From contig JAVHLC010000001.1 in the NCBI GenBank assembly GCA_031082315.1, forward strand, positions 1 through 64,000: DNA of 64,000 nucleotides, written 5' to 3'. The position numbers and the translations under genes are program-made. Each line of letters starts with the position of its first letter. Positions within the stretch are counted from its first letter, which is position 1. Below are positions 1 through 6,453 of the stretch, in pieces. The notes beneath the pieces are model-generated. The model saw only the letters and a program-made list of their open reading frames with translations. It searched no databases and was not told the origin of the DNA. This DNA comes from Thermodesulfobacteriota bacterium. GTDB taxonomy: Bacteria; Desulfobacterota; QYQD01.

Positions 1-301
1 CGTCCATCTGCGCCGCTCCCGTTATCATATTCTTTATATAGTCGGCATGCCCGGGACAGTCCACATGCGCATAATGCCGCTTATCCGTCTCATACTCCAC
101 ATGCGCCGTCGCTATCGTTATTCCCCTCTCCCTCTCCTCCGGCGCCTTGTCTATCTGATCAAACGGTATATGCTCCGCATATCCCGCCTTCGATAACACC
201 GACGTTATCGCACTCGTTAACGTCGTCTTACCATGATCTATATGCCCTATCGTCCCTATGTTTACATGCGGCTTCTTACGCTCAAATTTCTTCTTCCCCA
301 T
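1..301 (-). CDS. tuf: Elongation factor Tu, N-terminal part (runs off the window)
   Basis: EF-Tu is the GTPase that delivers aminoacyl-tRNA to the ribosome. The minus strand from 301 downward reads as the start of the GTPase domain: [20 protein letters not shown], then the P-loop residues [10 protein letters not shown], the switch I region ending in RGITI, and the G3 motif DCPGHADY. About 100 residues are present and the C-terminal three quarters lie beyond position 1. The start is supported by an AAGGAGG ribosome-binding site 7-8 bases upstream. It is the last visible gene of an operon that begins with four tRNA genes, the same order as thrU-tyrU-glyT-thrT-tufB in enteric bacteria. Confidence 0.97.
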   Translation of the reverse strand, partial: MGKKKFERKKPHVNIGTIGHIDHGKTTLTSAITSVLSKAGYAEHIPFDQIDKAPEERERGITIATAHVEYETDKRHYAHVDCPGHADYIKNMITGAAQMD

Positions 302-366
302 CTCAAAATCCTCCTTAAATTTAAGCAGAATTATAAACTGAACATAATCTTACATACGCCCTAACG

Positions 367-442
367 TGGAGCCCACGACCGGGATTGAACCGGTGACCTC
401 TTCCTTACCAAGGAAGTGCTCTGCCAACTGAGCTACGTGGGC
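367..442 (-). tRNA. tRNA-Thr (anticodon GGT)
   Basis: The minus strand folds as a 76-nt cloverleaf. The 5' acceptor strand GCCCACG pairs with CGTGGGC, and the 3' end is an encoded TCCA. The anticodon loop TTGGTAA carries GGT, and the T-loop GGTTCAATCC is canonical. It is the fourth tRNA of the tRNA-tuf operon, 65 bases before the tuf start. Confidence 0.96.
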
Positions 443-450
443 GCTATAAC

Positions 451-537
451 ACAGAATTCAGAATACAGAACTCAGGAGTCAGAATTTAGCCCTTCTAATT
501 CTGTCTCCCGTATCCTGAATCCTATATTCTGTTTTTT
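451..537. repeat. 7-nt-period inverted element inside the tRNA-tuf operon
   Basis: Left arm 451-486 is a run of degenerate heptamers of the type CAGAATN. Right arm about 497-531 is a run of ATTCTGN heptamers, its reverse complement. The arms could pair into a long imperfect hairpin between tRNA-Gly and tRNA-Thr(GGT) in the primary transcript. It belongs to the class of short-period dispersed elements found throughout this window. Confidence 0.75.
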
Positions 538-543
538 TCTTAT

Positions 544-620
544 TGGAGCGGGAAACGGGTCTCGAACCCGCAACCCTCAGCTTGGAAGGCTGATGCTCTA
601 GCCAATTGAGCTATTCCCGC
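544..620 (-). tRNA. tRNA-Gly (anticodon TCC)
   Basis: A 77-nt cloverleaf on the minus strand. Acceptor GCGGGAA pairs with TTCCCGC, the anticodon stem TCAGC/GCTGA encloses the loop CTTCCAA with anticodon TCC, the T-loop is GGTTCGAGACC, and the 3' TCCA is encoded. Third tRNA of the tRNA-tuf operon. Confidence 0.96.
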
Positions 621-738
621 TTACACTTTCAGATAAACACGCCTAATTAAACAACGCCTTAAAAAATAATAACGTGGGCGCACTCTCTACAAGACCAGAA
701 AAACCTGACCCTGCCTACTCCTGTATTCAACCTAAAAA

Positions 739-823
739 TGGTGGAGAGGGGAGGATTCGAACCTCCGAAGGCGTCGCCGGCAGATTTACAGTCTGCTCCC
801 TTTGGCCGCTCGGGAACCTCTCC
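739..823 (-). tRNA. tRNA-Tyr (anticodon GTA)
   Basis: An 85-nt class II tRNA on the minus strand. Acceptor GGAGAGG pairs with CCTCTCC and is followed by ACCA. The anticodon loop CTGTAAA carries GTA. The long variable arm is typical of bacterial tRNA-Tyr, and the T-loop GGTTCGAATCC is canonical. Second tRNA of the operon. Confidence 0.96.
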
Positions 824-841
824 AATCTAAATAAACATGGC

Positions 842-917
842 TGGAGCTGGCGATGGGACTCGAACCCGCAACCTGCTGATTACAAATCAGCTGCTCTGCC
901 AATTGAGCTACGCCAGC
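842..917 (-). tRNA. tRNA-Thr (anticodon TGT)
   Basis: A 76-nt cloverleaf on the minus strand. Acceptor GCTGGCG pairs with CGCCAGC, the anticodon loop TTTGTAA carries TGT, the T-loop is GGTTCGAGTCC, and the 3' TCCA is encoded. First tRNA of the tRNA-tuf operon, 18 bases before tRNA-Tyr. Confidence 0.96.
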
Positions 918-1037
918 AAATCAATCCATAAAACTTTATGTGTTAAATCAAATAAATATTACAAACGGCCATTTTGAGATAATGTTCTCTATTTAGTAAA
1001 TATCTTTAGGGAATTTTAGCCGAAGTTTAAAAAAAAT

Positions 1038-1066
1038 TATATACAATGAATAAATTATCTAGTCAA
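1038..1066 (-). promoter_or_regulatory. Probable sigma-70 promoter of the tRNA-tuf operon
   Basis: On the minus strand a TTGACT box (1061-1066) is followed after exactly 17 bases by TATATA (1038-1043) in AT-rich DNA. It lies about 110 bases before the first tRNA and points toward it. No other good candidate sits closer. Called by eye, without mapped ends. Confidence 0.55.
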
Positions 1067-1125
1067 GAGAAATCCCTCTAAGGATTTCCAGGAAGAAAAG
1101 GTTCGGTCTGCCTCTTTAAATAGAG

Positions 1126-1198
1126 CAGTCAGCATTCAGCTCTCAGCTTTCAGGAAGTGGAATCGCGCCTTAAGCTGACCGCTGATGGCTGATCGCTA
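1126..1198. repeat. 7-nt-period element (TCAGCNN type)
   Basis: The left arm is a series of TCAGCNN heptamers at about 1127-1153. The right arm at 1170-1197 is the reverse complement type GCTGANN, with a short spacer between. It lies in the 420-bp gene-free stretch 918-1337, which otherwise holds the tRNA promoter and the 9-nt element at 1219. Confidence 0.75.
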
Positions 1199-1218
1199 TT
1201 TCCCAGCAAATGGACTTT

Positions 1219-1307
1219 TTACCGCAGAGATCGCGGAGAACGCTGAGATAACATATTGAATAGTTTACGCTTTTTTCTGCGGACTCTGCGTGCTCAGCGG
1301 TGAGAAG
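1219..1307. repeat. 9-nt-period inverted element (CGCNGAGNN type)
   Basis: The left arm 1219-1246 contains three nonamers of the form CGCNGAGNN. The right arm about 1278-1303 contains the complementary units, and a 30-nt AT-rich core separates them. Almost the same sequence, core included, recurs at 34081-34166, and it recurs in inverse orientation at 29308-29397. It lies just downstream of the hisD stop codon. Confidence 0.8.
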
Positions 1308-1337
1308 GCTTTTTTACGAATTGATCAACATTGTTGT

Positions 1338-2642
1338 CTATCTCTTCAGCCGGATAGATACCGCCCGGGCGTGGGCAGTAAGCCCTTCCCTCTCTGCCAT
1401 TCGAATAACATCTCCGGCATCCTGAACAAAACCCTTCTCGGTATAATAAATAAGGCTGGTCCTCTTTAAAAAATGCTGAACCCCCAGGGCAGTAGCAAAG
1501 CGGGCCGTACCCATCGTGGGGAGGACATGATTGGGACCGGCTATATAGTCCCCCATGGGTTCCGGCGAAAATTCTCCCATAAATACCGCGCCGGCATGCC
1601 TTATCTCACCCAGCCAGGCAAAAGGTTCCTGCACTATAAGCTCCAAGTGCTCCGGAGCAATTTCATTAGCTATCCGTATGGCATCTGCCACATCATCTAC
1701 CACAAATATAACCCCATTCTGCTCCAATGAGGCCCGGGCGATCTCATGCCGCACCAATTGCTTGATTTGTTTTTTGAGAAAAGCTATTACCGCATGTGCC
1801 AGTTTTACCGACGGGGTAAGCAATACCGCTGTGGCCAGGGCGTCGTGTTCAGCCTGAGATAAGAGGTCGGCAGCAACGATCTCGGGACGAGCTGTAGCGT
1901 CGGCAATAACCAATACCTCGCTTGGGCCGGCGATCATATCTATGCCTACCATACCGGATAATAGTTTCTTCGCCAATGTCACGTAAACATTGCCCGGACC
2001 AACGATTACATCTACTTTTGGCACTGTCCGGGTGCCAAAGGCCAGCGCTGCAATACCCCAGGCGCTACCCGCCTTATAGACCTCTTCTATACCCACTTCC
2101 TGTGCCGCCACCAACAAGTACGGATTTACTTCGCCCCCGGGAGAGGGCGGGGTGGTAAGGACAATTCGTGGGACACCGGCTATCCGGGCCGGAATGGCAT
2201 TCATTAATACAGACGAGATAAGCGGCGTCTCTCCCCCCTTGCCGCCGGGTACATACAGGCCGGCAATATCTACCGGACGAACCAACTGGCCGACCATGGA
2301 CCCGTTTTCTCTGGTTACTATCCAGGACTGTTCTCGCTGCCTGGAGTGAAAATCCTCAATCTGACGAATGGCCTTATTCAAAGTAGCATAGAAATTTTTA
2401 TCCACCCGCCTATAGGCATTTTTGAACTCCGCCGCTTTAACTCTCAAAGAAGATTTTTTTAGATCAGGCGCATCAAATTGGCGTATATATTTAATAAGGG
2501 CCTTATCACCGCCGGTCCGCACCTCTTCCAGAATCCCGGCTACAGCCAACTCATGATCTTTAGCAAAGTTGATTTGCCTGGTCCCAAGGGCGCGTAATCT
2601 TTGACGGCCCTCTTCACTATCAGCACGAACTAAGGAGATCAT
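1338..2642 (-). CDS. hisD: Histidinol dehydrogenase
   Basis: Catalyses the last two steps of histidine synthesis, NAD-dependent oxidation of L-histidinol to histidine, with Zn. Family signatures are clear: VPGGKG in the N-terminal half, VDVIVGPGNVYV and IAGPSEVLV in the centre, LLSQAEHD with the Zn/catalytic region, and IANEIAPEHLEL then GPNHVLPT toward the end. Starting at the ATG at 2642, behind a G-rich GAGGGGGGAGG, gives 434 residues, the same length as the E. coli enzyme. The frame is open 15 codons further up, but that start has no ribosome-binding site. hisA and hisB lie 5-7 kb away on the same strand, so the his genes are scattered, not in one operon. Confidence 0.96.
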   Translation of the reverse strand: MISLVRADSEEGRQRLRALGTRQINFAKDHELAVAGILEEVRTGGDKALIKYIRQFDAPDLKKSSLRVKAAEFKNAYRRVDKNFYATLNKAIRQIEDFHSRQREQSWIVTRENGSMVGQLVRPVDIAGLYVPGGKGGETPLISSVLMNAIPARIAGVPRIVLTTPPSPGGEVNPYLLVAAQEVGIEEVYKAGSAWGIAALAFGTRTVPKVDVIVGPGNVYVTLAKKLLSGMVGIDMIAGPSEVLVIADATARPEIVAADLLSQAEHDALATAVLLTPSVKLAHAVIAFLKKQIKQLVRHEIARASLEQNGVIFVVDDVADAIRIANEIAPEHLELIVQEPFAWLGEIRHAGAVFMGEFSPEPMGDYIAGPNHVLPTMGTARFATALGVQHFLKRTSLIYYTEKGFVQDAGDVIRMAEREGLTAHARAVSIRLKR

Positions 2643-2758
2643 CCTCCCCCCCTCTCGCTTTAGCCAAATTTTGCCTTTATATAACATGATCTATCAAAAA
2701 ATTAAACTATTCCAGTTTTTCCTTGCATCTTTACCCGCAATCTCAGATAATTGAAGCT

Positions 2759-2864
2759 CCCCGCAGTAAACTGCGGGGAATCTCCGTATGCAAGGTAAAA
2801 TGCATCATATTCGCTCGCTAACCCTGCTGCCCGCCAAGGTCGGACCTAGTGGCAAGCAGCGGGG
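2759..2864. repeat. GC-rich palindromes between hisD and the hexapeptide gene
   Basis: A perfect 9-bp stem CCCCGCAGT/ACTGCGGGG with a 2-nt loop occupies 2759-2778. A second imperfect pair follows at about 2822-2831 and 2851-2864. There is no T-run, so a terminator is unlikely. A degenerate relative, with CCCC arms and CGTAGC, lies at 8588-8655. The rest of the 318-bp gap 2643-2960 shows nothing else I recognise. Confidence 0.55.
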
Positions 2865-2960
2865 AATGCGCTCGCTATGCATATTCATAACAATTTTCCC
2901 CCACGCCAGGCGACATAAAGATAAAAAGCACACGGAAAAGATTTACCATCTTCTAAGGAG

Positions 2961-3761
2961 ATGAACTTGCTAAAGCCGGAAGACCTATTTGACCTGGAAG
3001 GGTTCCATCACCGGGACTTATTCGCGGGGGTTAATCTGGTTTGGGAAGCGTTACCAAAATTAAAAGCCTACCTATTGCAGGCTATAGCGGTTAACCCTGT
3101 AACCGGCCTGCCTCTTTCTATACCACTTAGGGCCACCCTGGCGGTACATGAAGGGAAACTACTGCAAAAAGGTATAGAGATAATACCCGGAGATGCCACC
3201 AAGGGAAAGATGAAGGTCGTCAAAAACGGAAAGGTTCTGGAGGGGGCCTCTGTTTTGTATGCCGGCTGTGTCCTGGCGGATGAAGGAATAGCTATTGGCC
3301 GCGGCATAGTCGTTGAGCCCGGGGCCCTGATCAAAGGCCCGACCATAATAGGCGATCAGACGGAGGTCCGTCAGGGCGCTTATATCCGGGGGACTTGCCT
3401 GGTTGGCGCGCATTGTATAGTAGGGCATACCACCGAGATAAAAAACTCTATCATGCTGGATGGCGCCAAGGCCGGACATTTTGCCTACATGGGAGATAGC
3501 ATCCTGGGAAGCAACTGCAACCTCGGGGCCGGAACCAAATTGGCCAACCTGAAACTCCTTAATGCACCTATCACTATCAGGATTCAAGGGAAAGAATATC
3601 CCACCCTGCTCCGTAAACTCGGCGCAATCTTAGGTGACGGCGTACAAACGGGCTGCAACTCGGTCACCAATCCAGGGACTATCCTTGGACAAAGATCATT
3701 GGTCTATCCAAATACCACAGTCAAAAGCGGTTACTATCCCCCCGGATCCGTCATCCGCTAA
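2961..3761 (+). CDS. Hexapeptide-repeat (left-handed beta-helix) transferase-like protein
   Basis: A 266-residue protein. Residues 1-55 are a short helical N-terminal part. From about residue 75 to the end there are imperfect hexapeptide turns (for example IGRGIVVEPGALIKG and IGDQTEVRQGAYIRG), as in the C-terminal acyltransferase half of GlmU and related sugar-phosphate nucleotidyltransferases. No nucleotidyltransferase domain is present, so it resembles a free-standing beta-helix domain; the substrate cannot be told. The start is ambiguous: AAGGAG abuts the ATG at 2961, whereas the in-frame TTG at 2967 would be ideally spaced (6 nt) from it. The gene is followed after 28 bases by the parvulin gene, probably co-transcribed. 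Confidence 0.8.
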   Translation: MNLLKPEDLFDLEGFHHRDLFAGVNLVWEALPKLKAYLLQAIAVNPVTGLPLSIPLRATLAVHEGKLLQKGIEIIPGDATKGKMKVVKNGKVLEGASVLYAGCVLADEGIAIGRGIVVEPGALIKGPTIIGDQTEVRQGAYIRGTCLVGAHCIVGHTTEIKNSIMLDGAKAGHFAYMGDSILGSNCNLGAGTKLANLKLLNAPITIRIQGKEYPTLLRKLGAILGDGVQTGCNSVTNPGTILGQRSLVYPNTTVKSGYYPPGSVIR

Positions 3762-3789
3762 TAATAAACAAAATAGAAAGGAAACGTTT

Positions 3790-4671
3790 ATGAAAAGATC
3801 AAGTCTGGTTGTTCTATCTATCTGTCTGGGAGTTGTCTGTCTTTTAGTATCATCCCTGACCTGGGCAGATAAGTCTGCAAAAAATGATAAGATCGTCGCT
3901 AAGGCAGGCAAACAGGTCTTGACGGCTGAGGCCCTCGACCAAAGGGTGAATTCTTTACCGCCGGAATATCAGAAGATGATCAGGCAAAACCCTCAATTCA
4001 AACAAAATCTCATTGATCGCTGGGTACAAATCTCTTTGCTCTCTCAGGAAGCGCGAGCCCGTAAGCTGGATCGCAACAAGGCCCTGGCCGAAAAAATCAA
4101 TGAGCTGGTCGATACCCTCCTGGCCCAGGAATTTGTAACTAAATATGTCTTTGATAAGATTAAGGTAACAGATAAAGAGATAACCAACTATTATTCTGAG
4201 CATAAAGCCGAATTTGAAGAGCCGGAGATGGTCAAGGCACGGCATATCCTGGTCAGGGTTTCATCTGAAGCCAAACCCGATGACTGGGGGGCAGCAGAAA
4301 TCCGGATACGCGAAATCAAGAAGCGTCTGGATGGAGGAGAGGATTTCGCTGCGGTGGCCCAGGCTTCCTCAGAAGATCCGGGCAGCAAAGATAAGGGGGG
4401 CGAACTCGGATTCTTTCCGCGTGGACAGATGGTTCCGGAATTTGAGAAAGCAGCCTTCGCGCTCAGGACAGGAGAGGTGAGTGAACCCGTGAAGACTGCA
4501 TTCGGGTATCATATCATCAAAGCAGAAGATAGAAAGGAAGCAAAGACTAAGGTCTTTGATGAAGTTAAGGAAGAGGTCAAAAACAGGTTGATAGAAACAA
4601 AGCAGGAAGAAGCTATGGGGAAACTTTTTCTGGAATTAAAAAACAAATACGGCGTAACTATAACTCCATAG
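3790..4671 (+). CDS. Periplasmic parvulin-type peptidyl-prolyl isomerase (SurA/PrsA-like)
   Basis: Catalyses cis-trans isomerisation at proline in secreted proteins and acts as a foldase or chaperone. The 293-residue protein opens with a signal peptide (KRSS, a hydrophobic stretch to about residue 25, then TWA before DKSAK). A SurA-like N-terminal helical region follows (VLTAEALDQRV to VTDKEITNYYSEH). A parvulin domain spans about residues 140-240: MVKARHILVRV, GEDFAAVAQASSEDPGSKDK, GGELGFFPRGQMVPEFE and TAFGYHIIK. The ATG at 3790 follows AGAAAGGAAACGTTT, a usable ribosome-binding site; a longer open frame starting at 3634 overlaps the previous gene and is unlikely. Confidence 0.9.
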   Translation: MKRSSLVVLSICLGVVCLLVSSLTWADKSAKNDKIVAKAGKQVLTAEALDQRVNSLPPEYQKMIRQNPQFKQNLIDRWVQISLLSQEARARKLDRNKALAEKINELVDTLLAQEFVTKYVFDKIKVTDKEITNYYSEHKAEFEEPEMVKARHILVRVSSEAKPDDWGAAEIRIREIKKRLDGGEDFAAVAQASSEDPGSKDKGGELGFFPRGQMVPEFEKAAFALRTGEVSEPVKTAFGYHIIKAEDRKEAKTKVFDEVKEEVKNRLIETKQEEAMGKLFLELKNKYGVTITP

Positions 4672-4674
4672 TAA

Positions 4675-4855
4675 CCGTTCACCGTTGTCTGTTCACCGTT
4701 CACCGAAAAAAAGCTTTTCAGGTTCTTACGGACAACGGTGAACTGATACAATCCATAGCCCTGGCTACAGGCGATGTCACCGGTCACTTCACTGGGCATC
4801 AGTCACTGGTTAAACGTGGAAAACTTTTAACCAGTGACAAATGACTATTGACTAA
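4675..4855. repeat. Two adjacent 7-nt-period elements (CGTTCAC and AGTGACN types)
   Basis: The first, 4675-4753, has a left arm of CGTTCAC-type heptamers and a right arm ending GACAACGGTGAAC, with a polyA/T core. The second, about 4776-4855, has GTCACTN units, a core with TTTTAACC, and right-arm GTGACNN/TGACTAN units. Together they fill the gap between ppiase and the adenosine-kinase-like gene. Confidence 0.7.
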
Positions 4856-4875
4856 GCGATAAGGAGGGAAGGACG

Positions 4876-5361
4876 ATGGATTTATTAACAGAACGTTTGG
4901 ACGTCCCGGCAAACAGTAATATTATCTTAGGCCAGACCCACTTCATCAAATCCGTGGAAGATCTTTATGAGATATTGGTAGGCTCAGTCCCGGGCATAAA
5001 GTTTGGATTGGCTTTTTGTGAGGCCTCCGGCGACTGTCTTGTCCGGGTAGCCGCTAATGATGAAGAACTCAAAGAAGCTGCCATAGCCAACGCCGGAAAG
5101 ATAGCGGCCGGCCACTCGTTTATAGTTATCATGCGCAACGCCTTTCCTATTAATGTCTTAAATGCCATAAAACTATGCCAGGAAGTATGCACCATTTACT
5201 GTGCAACGGCCAATCCTGTAGAGGTGATCATCGCTCAAACAGAACAGGGGCGAGGGATACTCGGAGTCATTGATGGCTATTCACCAAAGGGGGTAGAGGA
5301 AGAAGGTAATATAACCTGGCGGCTGGATTTACTGAGAAAACTAGGGTACAAGGCCTCTTAA
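4876..5361 (+). CDS. Adenosine-specific kinase family protein (PF04008 type)
   Basis: A 161-residue single-domain protein matching, as far as I recognise, the small adenosine-specific kinase family (COG1839). It has the family features: IILGQTHFIKSVEDLYE near the N-terminus, FGLAFCEASGDCLVR, AGHSFIVIMRNAFPINVLNAI, and the C-terminal YCATANPVEVIIAQT, GRGILGVIDG and RLDLLRKLGYK. Length is normal. The biochemical role in bacteria is poorly documented, so the kinase label rests on the family name only. The start follows AAGGAGGGAAGGACG, a strong ribosome-binding site. The gene ends 31 bases before a shared bidirectional terminator. Confidence 0.85.
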   Translation: MDLLTERLDVPANSNIILGQTHFIKSVEDLYEILVGSVPGIKFGLAFCEASGDCLVRVAANDEELKEAAIANAGKIAAGHSFIVIMRNAFPINVLNAIKLCQEVCTIYCATANPVEVIIAQTEQGRGILGVIDGYSPKGVEEEGNITWRLDLLRKLGYKAS

Positions 5362-5392
5362 GGACCGGCGACTATCCTAAAACTAAAAATAT

Positions 5393-5420
5393 AAAAGGGA
5401 GACCGGATGGTCTCCCTTTT
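5393..5420. terminator. Bidirectional intrinsic terminator
   Basis: A 12-bp perfect stem AAAAGGGAGACC/GGTCTCCCTTTT with a 4-nt loop, with A/T runs on both sides. It sits between the + strand kinase-like gene ending at 5361 and the convergent lipoprotein gene ending at 5447, so it can serve both. Confidence 0.9.
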
Positions 5421-5446
5421 ATTATCCACTTCGTGCCACAGCTTGA

Positions 5447-5644
5447 TTAATGGCCGGCCGGAGGTGCCTCAGGGGCTGGAGCCGGAGCTGCCTCAGGAGC
5501 CGGAGCTGCCTCAGGAGCCGGAGCCGGAGCTGCCTCAGGGGCCGGAGCCTCTGGAACTGCCTCCTCCTTCTTCTGGCAACCAACCGCTACGGCCAGAGAC
5601 AATGCCATTACTAGCACAAGAAGAAAAGATAAAAACTTACGCAT
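5447..5644 (-). CDS. Small Pro/Ala/Glu-rich lipoprotein
   Basis: A 65-residue protein. MRKFLSFLLVLVMALSLAVA is a signal peptide followed by the lipobox AVGC; Cys23 would be lipidated. The mature part is QKKEEAVPE then a run of PEAAPAPA units ending PPAGH. The DNA at 5461-5555 is correspondingly a tandem GCC/GGA-rich repeat whose copy number may vary. A strong GAGGTGA ribosome-binding site lies 7 bases upstream. Such Ala-Pro stalks span or decorate the periplasm; no specific function is visible. The opposite strand is open too (5407-5706), but only because of the repetitive composition. Confidence 0.8.
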   Translation of the reverse strand: MRKFLSFLLVLVMALSLAVAVGCQKKEEAVPEAPAPEAAPAPAPEAAPAPEAAPAPAPEAPPAGH

Positions 5645-6027
5645 ACCTTATCACCTCTTTTCTTTTACAGATTTTGCTTTTCTTAACGATTACCGCCAAC
5701 TATTGACGACCAAATATTTCTTCCGTCAGAATTTATTTTCGAAATTCTAGATAAGTCTGAATGAAATGTCAATAAAAAATCACCGCAAGCTACAAGAAAT
5801 GATTTATGCGGGCTTGCAGCAAGGTTTTATCGGGAGATTCGCCACGACAAATTCGCTGGTATAAAATTTTTAATTATAAATAAAAATAAAGAAATCAATA
5901 TGTTATGAGCACAAATAGCTATCTGTCCCGCACTTAGTTAAATTTTTTGAACCCGGATCATTTCTCACCCAAGGGATCAATATATATTTATGCAATAAAA
6001 TCCAACTGTTACATTTATGGCCCTTTT

Positions 6028-6043
6028 GGGCATGAACGTTGCA
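6028..6043 (+). promoter_or_regulatory. Sigma-54 (-24/-12) promoter, no CDS downstream
   Basis: GGGCATG-AACG-TTGCA matches the sigma-54 consensus TGGCACG-N4-TTGCA with the GG (6029) and GC (6041) exactly 12 bases apart. The predicted start is near 6054. The region upstream (5707-6027) is AT-rich and gene-free, as expected for activator binding. The first complete signal downstream is a strong terminator at 6086, not a gene. Confidence 0.7.
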
Positions 6044-6053
6044 TGGTTACTAA

Positions 6054-6124
6054 TATCGAGTAAAAAACCTTTCTCCCTATCCGTAGAACAGCCGGGATTA
6101 TCAGCCGCCCGGCTGTTCTTTTTT
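6054..6124 (+). ncRNA. Candidate sigma-54-dependent small RNA, about 70 nt
   Basis: Defined by a sigma-54 promoter at 6028-6043 and a perfect intrinsic terminator at 6086-6124. No plausible reading frame with a ribosome-binding site lies between them. The 5' 30 nt (TATCGAGTAAAAAACC followed by pyrimidine-rich TTTCTCCCTAT) would be single stranded; CTCCC could pair with Shine-Dalgarno sequences. This is inference from signal placement. The alternative is a decayed operon whose gene was lost. Confidence 0.5.
6086..6124 (+). terminator. Intrinsic terminator of the candidate sRNA
   Basis: An 11-bp perfect stem GAACAGCCGGG/CCCGGCTGTTC with an 11-nt loop, followed by six T. The T-run is shared with the left end of the inverted-repeat element that begins at 6121. 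Confidence 0.88.
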
Positions 6125-6271
6125 ATACACAGCGGCATGGGTTCGAGGCGCTCGATCAGGCAAGGAACGAGCGAGGAGCCCGCGGAGCAGCCTTGTGGCG
6201 CTGTGAGCAGTCACCGCAGCGAGTGACGCGGCATGTCGGGATGGATCGGACTTATGTCGCTGTGTATAAAA
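6121..6271. mobile_element. 151-bp MITE-like element with 18-bp terminal inverted repeats
   Basis: The left end TTTTATACACAGCGGCAT (6121-6138) and right end (6254-6271, reverse complement TTTTATACACAGCGACAT) match at 17 of 18 positions. The interior is GC-rich with internal dyads (for example GTCAC/GTGAC at about 6210-6228), unlike the AT-rich flanks. There is no coding capacity. No target duplication is certain. Confidence 0.55.
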
Positions 6272-6453
6272 TCCTGCGCAATAAAACACCACTAAGCCCT
6301 AATTAAAAAACTCAATATCGGTTAAATAGATTGACGAATAAAAAAAATCCCTTATATAATTTGGTAAAAAGCTGTAAAATAAAAAAATCGTCACGGCGGA
6401 CAACCGGACCTGTTACAACGCCGTCAACTTACTCTAAAAAAGCGATCGACGAT

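Noticed and set aside
1126-1307. Regularly spaced short repeats as a possible CRISPR array
   Set aside because: Units of 7 or 9 nt without spacers of constant length, inverted arms, and no cas genes in the window.
2131-2160. G-rich stretch in hisD (PPSPGGE) as a repeat insert
   Set aside because: HisD proteins have a similar TPPxxxGxxNP loop of the same length; no hairpin partner.
5407-5706. Open frame rich in PQEPELPQEPE on the + strand
   Set aside because: Shadow of the Ala-Pro repeat of the minus-strand lipoprotein, which has a signal peptide, lipobox and ribosome-binding site.
6017-6226. Open frame MALLGMNVAWLL across the candidate RNA
   Set aside because: Starts upstream of the sigma-54 transcription start, has no ribosome-binding site and crosses the terminator and the MITE-like element.
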